From SKKY01 sp965228015 (GTDB lineage: Bacteria > Bacillota > Peptococcia > Peptococcales > SKKY01): a DNA stretch of 64,000 nt. The translations under genes and the position numbers were made by a program. The stretch is from the NCBI GenBank assembly GCA_965228015.1, contig OZ245787.1, positions 434,001 through 498,000 of the forward strand, in the 5' to 3' direction. How positions within the stretch are numbered: position 1 is the stretch's first letter; every line of letters begins with the position of its first letter. The notes under the pieces are model-generated. The model was given only the letters and a program-made list of their open reading frames with translations, was not told the DNA's origin and did not search any database. Below, piece by piece: positions 27,959-37,938 of this stretch.

Positions 27959-28981
27959 TTATTCCGGTTTCTTTTCAGTTTCTTCTTTCTTTTCAGTTTC
28001 TTTTATTTCTCTCATAATAAGGTTTTCTACTTCATCCATTAGTTCCGGATGTTCAGTAAGATATCCTTTTGCGTTTTCTCTTCCCTGACCAATTTTTTCA
28101 TCGTTATATGAATACCAGGCTCCGCTTTTTTTAATAATTCCCATTGTTGCAGCAAGGTCAACAATACTTCCTTCTCTGGAAATACCTTTTCCGTACATAA
28201 TATCAAATTCTGCTTGTTTAAACGGAGGGGCAACCTTATTCTTTACAACTTTGACACGAGTACGGTTACCAATCATTTCATCCCCTTGTTTAAGGATTTC
28301 GATCTTTCTAACATCAAGTCGTACGCTGGAATAAAACTTTAAAGCTCTTCCTCCTGGAGTAGTTTCAGGACTTCCAAACATTATTCCTACTTTTTCCCTA
28401 AGTTGATTTATAAAAATTGCAGTAGTTTTAGATTTACTAATCGCTGCAGTAAGTTTTCTTAGCGCCTGACTCATAAGCCTTGCCTGAAGACCAACGTGAC
28501 TGTCTCCCATTTCTCCTTCAATTTCCGCCCTAGGGACTAAAGCAGCAACAGAGTCAACAACAACAATATCCACCGCTCCACTTCTTACCAGAGCCTCTGT
28601 TATCTCAAGTGCCTGTTCTCCTGTGTCTGGCTGGGAAACAAGCAAATTATCTATATCAACTCCAAGATTTCTGGCATAGAGTGGATCAAGGGCATGCTCA
28701 GCATCTACAAAAGCTGCTATTCCTCCTTTTTTTTGGGCTTCTGCTATTGCATGTAAAGCAACTGTTGTTTTACCAGAAGACTCAGGACCATAAATTTCAA
28801 CAACTCTTCCTCTTGGGAAACCTCCGACACCAAGGGCAACATCCAAAGCTATTGAACCTGTTGGTATAATTTCTGTTTCCATTGTTGCTGTTTTTTCACC
28901 AAGTTTCATTATTGACCCTTTGCCAAAATTTTTCTCAATCTGGCTAAGAGCGAATTCCAATGCTTTTGTTTTATCTGACAT
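27959..28981 (-). CDS. recA: Recombinase A
   Basis: RecA forms filaments on single-stranded DNA for homologous recombination and triggers SOS through LexA cleavage. The 340-residue protein has Walker A (EIYGPESSGKTTVALH), Walker B (DIVVVDSVAALVP), loop L1 (AEIEGEMGDSHVGLQARL) and loop L2 (REKVGIMFGSPETTPGGR). The C-terminal tail is acidic and lysine-rich. The start ATG at 28981 follows AAAGGAGAGAGG. A LexA-type box lies upstream. It is intact and heads the recA-recX unit. Confidence 0.97.
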   Translation of the reverse strand: MSDKTKALEFALSQIEKNFGKGSIMKLGEKTATMETEIIPTGSIALDVALGVGGFPRGRVVEIYGPESSGKTTVALHAIAEAQKKGGIAAFVDAEHALDPLYARNLGVDIDNLLVSQPDTGEQALEITEALVRSGAVDIVVVDSVAALVPRAEIEGEMGDSHVGLQARLMSQALRKLTAAISKSKTTAIFINQLREKVGIMFGSPETTPGGRALKFYSSVRLDVRKIEILKQGDEMIGNRTRVKVVKNKVAPPFKQAEFDIMYGKGISREGSIVDLAATMGIIKKSGAWYSYNDEKIGQGRENAKGYLTEHPELMDEVENLIMREIKETEKKEETEKKPE

Positions 28982-29065
28982 ATACCTCTCTCCTTTTATT
29001 AAAATTACCCTATACTTAGTAATTAATTTAACTATTCCTTAAATACTTTTATTATTTATTAATAC

Positions 29066-29079
29066 AGAAAGTATGTTCG
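29066..29079 (-). promoter_or_regulatory. LexA (SOS) box upstream of recA
   Basis: On the minus strand CGAACATACTTTCT matches 11 of 14 positions of the Firmicute LexA/DinR consensus CGAACATATGTTCG. It is about 85 bp upstream of the recA start, just after the stop of the permease gene. Confidence 0.7.
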
Positions 29080-29704
29080 TATTTATTCTATCATTGATTT
29101 TTGCCAAAAGCAAACTTTTATTTCCAGATAATCAATTAAAAAATAGAAAAAATAACCTAGGAATCCCATTAAAATTATTCCATTGTACATTTCGAAATAA
29201 ATTCTTAATTCCATAGCATTTAATATAAGATAGCCTAAACCTCTGTCAGCAATAAAATTTTCCGTAATAAAAAGAACCGCAATTGCCATTCCCGTAGAGA
29301 CTCTTATGCTTGAAAAAGCACCCGGAGCAGCAAAAGGGATGTATAATTTATAATAATCAAAGGGGCTTGCTCCCAAAGTTTTAAACAACTCAATATATTC
29401 ATAATTAATATTTTTCACACTATCCCTTACACTGACAATTATTTGAAAAACCAGAATAAATACAATTAATACAATTCTGGTAACCTCACTTATACCAAAA
29501 AAACAAAAAACAAAGGTAAAAATACAATTTTAGGTAAAGGATAGAAAAAATATAATATTGGAGACATTATATTATCCACAATTTTATTAATGCCGGTAAT
29601 TATTCCAATAGGAAAGCCAACAATGAAAGATAAAAACAAAGAAATTACAATTCTTTTAAAACTTTGTAATGGTCAAGCATCTTTGTAACACTAAGTACGG
29701 AAAA

Positions 29705-30562
29705 TCAGTTTATATTTCGTGCTTCAAATGGAGTCAGCCCTCCATTGTATGAATGAGGTCGAATGTGGTTGTACCACACATAAACATATTTATTGATAGT
29801 TTCATCTAATTGTAGGTCGGTTTCAAATTTTTGGTGGTAAATAAGCTCTGACTTAAGTGATTTATAAAATCTCTCCATTGGAGCGTTATCATATGGGCGA
29901 TCTGTTTTACTCATGCTTTGCCTTATTCCTTGGCTTTTGCAGTACTCTACGAAAGCCCATGAGGTGAACTGTACCCCCTGATCTGAATGTAAGACTAACC
30001 CTTCATCTGGGCTCTCTCTTTCAAGAGCTTTAGACAAGGCTTCTATTGCCAGATCTGAGTTGATTCATTTTGAGTTAACCGTTGCTATTGCTTCTCTTTT
30101 TGCTAAATCTATAATAGTACAATTATAACGCATTTTACCGTTTGTTAATCTTATATAGGTGAAATCAGTACACCATACTTTATTTCTTTCTGTGACAGAG
30201 AAATTTTGATTAAGAATATTGGGAAATACTTTGTTCTTTTCACCTTTTACATATTTGGGCCTTTTTCTTACAGTGATTGCATGCAGGTTTAATTCCTTGT
30301 TCATATACTTACGCGCTGTTGTCTTACTAATAAATATATTTTGCCTTGCAAGAAAAGTGACTATCCACCTATGGCCAATAATGCGTCCATTATTGTAATA
30401 AATACTTTTTATGTTTTCTTGAACTTTAGCCTTTCCCTCACGATACGTGGATTTTCTGTTCTTTAAGTAATTGTAGTACATATTCGGAGAGAGGTTGAAC
30501 TTGCGGCATAACCAGCGCAATCCAAACTCAAGTTTATAGGCATCAATGAACTGATATACCAC
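29705..30562 (-). pseudogene. IS3-family transposase orfB with an internal TGA
   Basis: It has the same layout as the orfB at 25901. DDE residues are in VWCTDFTYIRL, LHSDQGVQF and DNAPMERFYKSL. A TGA at 30065-30067 interrupts it at exactly the same codon (VNSK/INSDL) as in copy 2. The SDQG glycine is intact here. Unless the TGA is read through, the protein lacks its second and third catalytic residues. Confidence 0.87.
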
Positions 30563-30599
30563 TAATCGATTTCCTTTGCGAAGAATGCCGCTGCTTTTT

Positions 30600-30845
30600 T
30601 TAGGAAGTCATTTTCCTTTTGAAGTTCCATAAGCTTCTTGTTAAGCGCTCTATATTCCTCTGGTGATATTGCATTTTCTTTATTTTGTGGTTTTGTGTAA
30701 TGACATTCTTCGCTGTATTTTTTATCCATCCGGACATTGTTGATTTTGATACACCGTAGGTTGCAAAAAGATCACCAAGGCTTTTGCCTTTTAGATATTC
30801 ACGTACAACCTCCTTCTTGAATTCTAAATCGTAACGTTTGCTCAT
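30600..30845 (-). pseudogene. IS3-family orfA, frameshifted
   Basis: It encodes the same helix-turn-helix protein as 26739-27041 up to SKSTMSGWIK. A run of six T on the plus strand near 30718-30723 (seven in copy 2) then shifts the frame, giving an unrelated tail. The slippery A-run near the end is also one base longer than in copy 2. Confidence 0.85.
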
Positions 30846-31090
30846 TTTGTAATCCTCCTAGTTCGAGTTTATTATATATTATCCGTACTAGGTGTTACAA
30901 CAAGACTATACCATTACACTTACAATAAAATCAAAATACAAATCTTTTTCAATAAAATTTTCTGTTAGATAAATTAATGTTCCAAAAGGGTCGGGAAGAA
31001 AAGATTTATTTATTATTTGAGAAATCAGGAACCATAAAGAAAATACAAAGAAAAAACCTGTAAAAAATCTTATAGTTTCTTTTTTATAAC

Positions 31091-31940
31091 TCATTTGCTT
31101 TCACCAATAAATTCCTTAGTAATAAGCTCATCAATTGTATATTTTTTTTGATACTATTTTTTATCTATCATCCATTCATTTACTTCAGTTATTATATTTT
31201 CCTCAGGCAAAAACAATTCTTCAATGGCATAAAACTTATATTCAGATAATAAACTTTCATTAATTCCAGCCTTTTCTGAAGTAAGACTAAAATACTTTTC
31301 CGGATTTTCATTTAAAAGCTGCCCTGCAGTTAAAATATCTTCAAAAAAATCAACCATCTTCATTCTGTTATTATTTATGTAATCTGTCCTGAATAAAAAA
31401 CTGTTTGTGAAAAATTAGTACCAAGTTTAGCATCATCAATAATAGTTCTCATCCTTCTTATTCTGCATATGTAACAAGTGGTTCCGGAAGCAGAGCGGTT
31501 TCCAGGGAATTACTAATTAGTGATTCAAATCTTAATTTAATATCCGGTGCAGATTTTAAATTTACATTAATTATATTATTTTCCAATAACACCTTATCCG
31601 TTAAAAAAGATGCTATAGAATTATAAGAAATACCTATTTCAGAGTTAGTTAGATCATTTATTGAAAAAATATTGTTTTCCGGAGCTGCTACTATAGCAAA
31701 TTTTCTTTTTGGAGATGGATTTGGGGATACGGAGGCAACTATTTTTACATCCTCTTCTCCTCCCTTTATCAAAAGAGTTCTTACTAAATCTGTTAATATT
31801 CCATCGATAACCCCAGCTTCAAGGGCAAGATCCATTTCTCTGGTATTACTAAAAATAACTATTTCCGCTTCATTTTCAAAAAAGCCAAGACTTTCTGCTG
31901 TATAAACAGGAAGAGCATCTTCAACTCTCAACACACCAAA
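31091..31940 (-). pseudogene. NMT1/SsuA-like substrate-binding protein, frameshifted
   Basis: This is a periplasmic-binding-type protein of the NMT1/THI5/SsuA class: LPVYTAESLGFFE, EAGVIDGILTDL and LLPEPLVTYAE are typical. It should deliver substrate to the adjacent permease. No signal peptide or lipobox is seen; the previous gene ends 38 bp upstream, so the N-terminus appears lost. The frame shifts near 31458 and near 31375. Near 31150 an extra A (about 31156-31161) and a missing A (about 31141-31148) nearly cancel, leaving only a TAG in between. The corrected end ITKEFIGESK overlaps the permease start. The substrate is unknown. Confidence 0.78.
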
Positions 31941-31977
31941 TTGTTGTAAACAAATGATATTTACAACACGGCCACTT

Positions 31978-34383
31978 TTATTTAGTTTTTATTGTGAGAG
32001 ATTTTGTAAAATTATTCCATTCAATTTCTCCGCCAAAAGCATCTGAAACATATCTGGTTGGAAGACAAACTCTTCCATTAACATTTTCTGTCTGAACATC
32101 CATATATAGGGTTACTCCATTTTGTTTATAATAATCCTTCCCAACCATAAACTCTACAGTATCACTTCCCTTAATAAGAGTAGCGGTATTAGTAATAGAA
32201 TCCCATTTAATATTTCCATCTGTAACACCTAAAGCTTTAGCAATAACCCGAATCGGGAAGAAGCTTCTGTCACTCTTAATATATGGTGTTGCATCGGAAG
32301 TTTCTGTTTTGCCGTCAAGTATATAATAATTACTTCCTATTGTTAGAACAGCTTCTCTGGTAAGTTTTGGTTCAGTAATAGTAACTTTTATTGATGCAGG
32401 AGAAAGGTTGTCATAATCTCTGCTATTTGAAATACTAATATTAATATATGCAATTCCAGTTTTATTACCTCGAATTTGCTTATCTGAATAAGCTGTTAGA
32501 TAAGAGCTGTATTCACTTGGCACATAAACTTCAAAACTTGAAGAAATGTTATCTAATAAAACATTCTTTGCAGAATAAATTTCAGCCTTCGTAATATATT
32601 TTAATAAATCAATTCTTTCATTTACCGCTAAAGTTATTTCTGAAGATACTACTTTAACATAATCATTTTCTTTTAAAGTAAAGTCTTTTTCTATATCATA
32701 ACTAGTTATACTTATTGCATCTGTTTTTGTTCCATAACCGTTTTTTGAAATAGTAATTGTATAGGTACCTCTTTCAAAACCAGTTATTGTATAGTCGCCG
32801 CTACTAGCCGCTACTATTTGTAGTAGTTTCCTTGGTAACACCCGATGCAGTTACTTTTACATCCACATTACTTAAATCAGAACCGTTGTTATCTTCAATA
32901 GTCCCAGTTAACCTGTATCCTGTTCCTATACGATTAACATTAATATCCCCTACTTCGGTTTTTGAACCAGTAATTTTCAGGTCTGTCTCTAATAATTTTT
33001 TTCATTATTAATTCTTGCGTATAAATCATATTTTCCTTCTCTTACATCAGAAAAAGTGAAATATCCATAGTAATTGGTTGTTGCTGTATATGAGTCTAAT
33101 GAATTTTGAAGATATACCGTAATACCATTCAGGCCACTCTGACTGTCTCCAACAAGACCTCCTACTACAGAACTTGACCCTTGAGTTACTTCCATTTGAA
33201 CCTGAGATACCGAATAGTATGAACCATTAATTCTTACTTTATCGGTTAGTTTTTCTGTTTTATAACCCAGCTTTTTGAATTCAATTGAATATCTGCCATT
33301 TTGAACATAATCAAATTCATAATAACCCCGGGAATCAGAAGTTGTTTTCTTTACCCTTGTGTTTCCGTCTAAAAGATATATTTCGACACCCTCAAGATAC
33401 TCCCTGTCTTCATCAAGAACTCTCCCGTAAACTTCATATCCAGTACGGCTTTCAATTCTTATTACAAGATTAATTTCTTTTTCTCTGTCTGAGGACAGGA
33501 TTCTGGCATAATTTATTCTTTCCAGAAGTTCATAACCAGTTGCACCTACTCCTATTGTGTAGGTTCCTGTTTCAATGTCATTAAATGTATAATAACCTCT
33601 TGAGTCCGTTATTGTTTTTGTTTCCTCTTTATTTTCATTAATAATATAAACTTCAGCATTTTGAACATAATATCCATTTTCATTAGTAATTCTGCCAGTT
33701 AAAGTTTTATCTGATGTGCTTGATGAAGACCCTGTAGTACTATCTAATTCAATAGTATCCATATCATAATCACCAGTTCTCAGCCTTAAAAGACTAGATC
33801 TTTCATAATCTTTGTAACCGTATTTTGTAACTGTAACCTCATAATCTCCTAAAGGAAGATTAATTACATCAAAATTACCCCTTGAATTTGAATACCCAAC
33901 ATAGGTTATACCTTCATAATTATCTACAAGAAGTATTCTTGCGTCGCTAATATAGAAATTATCATCGTCATCTACAATTGTGCCATAAACTCTGTAATTC
34001 CCAGTACTTGAAGAGCTTCCAGAATCAAGGTAATTTGTTCCTAAATTAATATTGCTGGAATAACTTGAAATTGTAATTGATTTTTTATGTATCCGGTTCT
34101 GAATATTTCCGCCCTTTTAATTGTATTTGAGGCATAAACAGTGGTGTCAATTCTGCTGTTATTGTCTGTATAAGTACTGATAAAAGGAATACTATTATTC
34201 TCATAGAATAAATCTACTTTAGCATTATATACAGGATTCCCTGTATCATCATCCCTTACATAACCATAAATATCAACCCGGGAATCTCCAAAGGCTGAAA
34301 AAGGAATAATTGAAAAAAACAAACATTAATAATATAAGTAAACTAGTCTTTTTTCTGGTTTTACTAAATGATAAAGAAAACAA
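31978..34383 (-). pseudogene. Secreted protein with carboxypeptidase-regulatory-like repeats and copper amine oxidase-like domain, frameshifted
   Basis: Combined over frames this is about 800 residues. A signal peptide (KTSLLILLMFVFSIIPFSAF) is followed by several beta-sandwich repeats of the carboxypeptidase regulatory type, each with a TDSRGYYTFNDIETGTY-like turn. The C-terminal region (VLTIGSNYYILDGK to the end) resembles the copper amine oxidase N-terminal-like stalk domain found on clostridial surface proteins. The start is a TTG at 34381-34383 behind AAGGAGGA. Frame losses are visible near 34310-34317 (T7), 34050, 33770, 32990 and 32845. It is probably an adhesive or wall-associated protein; no enzyme function is implied. 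Confidence 0.78.
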
Positions 34384-34442
34384 ACTATTTTCCTCCTTAT
34401 TTCCATAATATTTTTATTCATTATATCAATAAAATGTAAATA

Positions 34443-35380
34443 TTATTTTAATAGAATTTTTTCTTTTACTTTATCGAATCTAAAACTTCCAACTATCTTT
34501 TCATCCCTGTTTTTTACGCATACTTCAAGAATTTTAAGATCAAAAAGAGCCTTTATTCCTTCAAGAACAGAATTATCATCATATATATAATTTTCATTAT
34601 CATTTACACATTCAGATAAGACATCAGATATTTTTATCTGGCTTAAATAAGAAGTAAAGTTTTTTAATCCTAAAAAGTCCTTAATAAAATCATTAGCTGG
34701 CTTGAGCAAAAAATCTTCTGGTGAACCGCTTTGCTCAATCTTACCATTATTCATAATTACTATTCTGTCTCCAAGCTTAATTGCCTCATCAATATCATGA
34801 GTAACAAAAGCAATGGTTTTCTTTAGCCTTATTTGTAATTGTTTTAATTCTTCCTGGAGATTTTTTCTTACAACTTCGTCTGCTGCACCAAAGGGTTCAT
34901 CCATTAAGATTATTTCTGGATCAGCAGCTATAGCTCTGGCAACTCCAACCCTTTGTTTTTGTCCACCACTTAATTCTCCTGGATATCTGTCTAAAAATGA
35001 AATATCCATGCCAACCAAATTAATTAATTCTTCTGCTCCTATTCTTTTTTTATCTTCACTTATTTTTTGCAGATCCAACACATAACTGATATTTTGAGCT
35101 ATAGTTAAATGAGGGAATAGTCCCGTTTGTTGTATAACATATCCAATATTTCTTCTTAATTTTATGGGATCCCAATCTTTTTAAAGAATATCTTTTATAT
35201 ATACTTCACCTTTCTCAAAATCAATTAATGCGTTTATTATTTTTAGAAGAGTAGTTTTCCCACACCCTGATGGTCCAAGGATTACTAAAAATTCTCCCTC
35301 AGAAATATTTAAATTTATATTATTAAGAATAACATTGTCACCATATTTTTTGTTAGATTCTTTATTTCGACAATATTCAT
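34443..35380 (-). pseudogene. OpuCA-like osmoprotectant ABC transporter ATPase, disrupted
   Basis: This is the ATPase of a glycine betaine/carnitine/choline-type importer. Walker A is in the N-terminal part (GPSGCGKTTLLKIINALI), the signature and Walker B are ELSGGQKQRVGVARAIAADP and IILMDEPFGAAD, and a short C-terminal domain related to CBS regions follows. The N-terminal 100 codons are not continuous: a frameshift lies in the A-run near 35348 and an in-frame TAA near 35180 (between DIL and KDWDPIKL). The start overlaps the stop of the binding-protein gene (ATGA). Corrected length is about 312 residues. Confidence 0.83.
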
Positions 35381-36262
35381 ATTAATCCTTTCTCTTTAAG
35401 AAAGTTTAAAGCAACTTTTTTTGGGTCTTTGTTCTCCTTGTCTACTTGATAATTTAAAAATATCATTTCTTCATCTGAAACAGTACCTTCAAGTTTTTGT
35501 AATATTCCTTCAAGCTCTGGATATTTTTCTAAAGTTTCATTTCTCACTAAAGTTGCTCCCTGGTAAGAAGGAAAAAGAATTTATTATCTTCTAAAACTTT
35601 CAAATTATACTCCAGTAACAGCCCATCTGTTGAAAATGCATTTATTACATCTACTTTTTTACTTTTTATTGCATTATATTTTAAACTAATATCCATTTCT
35701 ACTTCATTTTTAAAATCAAAACCATAAACTTCTTTCAAACCAGGCAATCCATCTTCTCTTTCATAGAAATCATATTCTGCTCCAAATATTAATTCATTGC
35801 TTTTCGAAGATAAGTCTGAATAGGTTTTAATGTTCATTTCTTCTGCCAGATTTTTATCCATTGCCAGAGCAAAGGTATTGTTAAATCCATATGGCTCCAT
35901 CCACTTTATATTATACTCTGAATTATATTTTTCCTTTACCTCTGCGAATAATTCATCAGGATTATTAATTAAATCTTCTTTTAAAACAAAAAGCCATCCT
36001 GTACCTGAATATTCCGGATATATATCTATTTCACCATTAATTATACCAGGATGTATATTAGCAGCACCTCCTCCAATTCCCATTTTTTTGTTCTACTACT
36101 ATATCACTATCAGCTTCTATAAGTGCAGTAAGCATTTCCACCAAAATAAACTGTTCTGTCATCGGTTTTGAAGCTATAACAACTTTTTTCTTCTTTTCCG
36201 CACGAAGTAATTGTTAATAATAAAAGTAACACTAAAAATAAACTTAAAACCTTTTTCATCAT
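35377..36262 (-). pseudogene. OpuCC-like osmoprotectant-binding lipoprotein, frameshifted
   Basis: This is the substrate-binding protein of the OpuC-like importer (quaternary amine class). It has a lipoprotein signal with lipobox ITSC and the family segments GIGGGAANIHPGI, IDIYPEYSGTGW and INAFSTDGLLLEYNL. The frame is lost at the A-run near 36197, near 36085 and near 35580. Corrected length is about 295 residues. The start ATG at 36260-36262 follows CAGGAGGG and overlaps the permease stop. Confidence 0.85.
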
Positions 36263-36918
36263 ATTAACCCTCCTGAGTTACCATATATTTTTTTATTTAT
36301 TTTCTTTTCTGCATATCCAAGAATCAGATCTGCAATTATTGCCAATAACGCAACTAAAATACTTCCGGCAAAGGTCATTTCCGGGAAATTTATTGTTATA
36401 ACTCTCCATATAGCTACACCTAATCCACCAGCTCCTATAAAGGAAGCTATACCGGTAAAGGCCATTGTCATAATAACCATTGTTCGGAATCCGGAGATTA
36501 TAAAAGGCAAAGCTAAAGGAAGCTGAATCTTAAATAACAATTGTTTTTCAGTTGATCCCATCCCTCTTGCAGCTTCAATAATTTGAGAATCAACTTCTTT
36601 TATACCTGTGTATGCATTCCTAATCATAGGAAGAATGCCATAAAGCACTAAAGCAATCAGAGCAGACTTATTTCCTATTCCAGTCATGAAAACTAAAAAT
36701 CCAAATAATGCTATAGAAGGGATTGTATAGAGGAAGTTTACTAAATTTAAGACCAAAGAAGATATTTTTTCATACTTTGTAATAAAAATACCCAGTGAAA
36801 TGCCAATAATTGATATAATTATTATTGCTGTACCAGCTGAAAATATGTGTTCTAATATTAATTTAAAAAAAGTCACTTCTGGAAGTATACAGCTCCAATA
36901 CTTTTTGAAAAAATTCAT
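36259..36918 (-). CDS. OpuCB-like osmoprotectant ABC transporter permease
   Basis: The 219-residue protein has about five to six membrane helices and the ABC permease EAA loop (IIEAARGMGSTEKQLLFKIQLPLA). FIGAGGLGVAIWRVI is typical of betaine/choline permeases of the OpuC/ProW type. It is the first and only intact gene of this operon. The ATG at 36918 follows GAAGGAGGT. Without a working ATPase and binding protein the system would be inactive. Confidence 0.88.
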   Translation of the reverse strand: MNFFKKYWSCILPEVTFFKLILEHIFSAGTAIIIISIIGISLGIFITKYEKISSLVLNLVNFLYTIPSIALFGFLVFMTGIGNKSALIALVLYGILPMIRNAYTGIKEVDSQIIEAARGMGSTEKQLLFKIQLPLALPFIISGFRTMVIMTMAFTGIASFIGAGGLGVAIWRVITINFPEMTFAGSILVALLAIIADLILGYAEKKINKKIYGNSGGLI

Positions 36919-36965
36919 AGTTTTACCTCCTTCATTGACTTTACCTTTTTTTATAATTCTTTTAA

Positions 36966-36995
36966 ACGAAAAAAAGGTGCATTAAATACACCTTT
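36966..36995 (-). terminator. Intrinsic terminator after opuAC
   Basis: On the minus strand AAAAGGTG, a 9-base loop and CACCTTTT form the stem, followed by further T residues. It separates the OpuA operon from the OpuC-like operon. Confidence 0.8.
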
Positions 36996-37013
36996 TAATT
37001 ATGATTTTTTAAT

Positions 37014-37919
37014 TTATTTTTGTGGTTGTAATTCTTCAATAGAATCAATTGTTACATAACTTGGAACAACCCAACCAATTTTTGTTCCATCAAGGTTTAC
37101 ACCAAGATCAATAACATCATCTTTAATTGCATCAAGATAATGACCATGAGTAGCTGGTAACCATGCTGCTACCATACCATCCGCATCACCAGAAGCAAGG
37201 CCTTGATACATTACACCTGCATCAACTTCAATTAATTCAACATCATATCCCATTTTTTCCTGAAGTACTGCTGTTACAACATTTGTACTGGCAATTTCAG
37301 AATCCCATGGTACATAAATTAATTTAACTGTTCCTTTTTCAGTTGCTGTTTCTTCTGGAATCCATTCTGCTACTTTATCAACATTTTCTTCAATCCAGGC
37401 TACTGCATTTGCATATTCATCTGCGGCTTCTTCAGAGTTAGAAACCATTAATGCAGCCATATCATCAGGAGTCCAGTTAAAATTGTCTAGCAATGCATAA
37501 ACATCAGGCATATCTGTATCCAAACCTTTTCTTACCAGAGTATGAATTTGTTCATCTCCACTAAATACATTTTTAGGGTCTTCAAGATATTTCAGATCCC
37601 ATTTAGCGAACTTCCAGTGAGGAGTCCAGCCAGTTATAATAACCCATTCTTCATTAGCTATAGCATCTGCTAAAGTGGCTGTCATTGTTGCACTACTTCC
37701 ATCCATCAACGTGTAATCAGTTAAACCATATACTTCAATTGCTTCTTCAGAAGCAGACATTAAACCTGCACCTGGCTCAATTCCAATAACTCTTCCCTGA
37801 AACTTATCTACTACACTTTCTTCTGCTGGTGTTTCGGCTTTCTTTCCACCACAACCTGCTACTAGTAAACTCAATACTAAAAGAGTTGCAAGACCAATAA
37901 TTGTTTTTTTGTTTTTCAT
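37014..37919 (-). CDS. opuAC: Glycine betaine-binding lipoprotein OpuAC
   Basis: This is the extracytoplasmic binding protein of the OpuA importer. The 301-residue protein starts with a lipoprotein signal ending in the lipobox LVAGC. The two lobes follow the Bacillus OpuAC order: first GIEPGAGLMSASEEAI and WVIITGWTPHWKFAKWDLKY, then YVPWDSEIASTNVVTAVL and VAAWLPATHGHYLDA. The tryptophans in GWTPHW, the later W in YVPWDSE and the W in AAWLP are where the betaine cage is expected. It is the last gene of the operon and is intact. Confidence 0.93.
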   Translation of the reverse strand: MKNKKTIIGLATLLVLSLLVAGCGGKKAETPAEESVVDKFQGRVIGIEPGAGLMSASEEAIEVYGLTDYTLMDGSSATMTATLADAIANEEWVIITGWTPHWKFAKWDLKYLEDPKNVFSGDEQIHTLVRKGLDTDMPDVYALLDNFNWTPDDMAALMVSNSEEAADEYANAVAWIEENVDKVAEWIPEETATEKGTVKLIYVPWDSEIASTNVVTAVLQEKMGYDVELIEVDAGVMYQGLASGDADGMVAAWLPATHGHYLDAIKDDVIDLGVNLDGTKIGWVVPSYVTIDSIEELQPQK

Positions 37920-37938
37920 CTGTTCTTTTCCTCCTTGA

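Larger units (their letters stand above)
29665..30918 (-). mobile_element. IS3-family insertion sequence (copy 3)
   Basis: The element is 1254 bp with the same ends as copy 2 (TGTAATGG at 29665, CCATTACA at 30911-30918). It is flanked by the 3-bp direct repeat CTT (29662-29664 and 30919-30921), typical of the family. It lies inside the permease gene. It differs from copy 2 by scattered substitutions and by single-base changes in homopolymers within orfA. Confidence 0.93.
29083..31094 (-). pseudogene. SsuC/TauC-type ABC transporter permease, split by IS3
   Basis: This is a binding-protein-dependent permease of the nitrate/sulfonate/taurine class. The N-terminal part (30906-31094) starts MSYKKETIRFFTGF. 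The C-terminal part has the EAA-like loop EYIELFKTLGASPFDYYKLY. The IS3 element at 29665-30918 splits it; removing the IS and one CTT copy restores DFIVSFKRIVISLF in frame. A separate frameshift lies in the A/T-runs near 29503-29515, before GISEVTRIVLIVFI. The gene overlaps the stop of the binding-protein gene (ATGA). No ATPase gene of this class is seen nearby. Confidence 0.85.
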
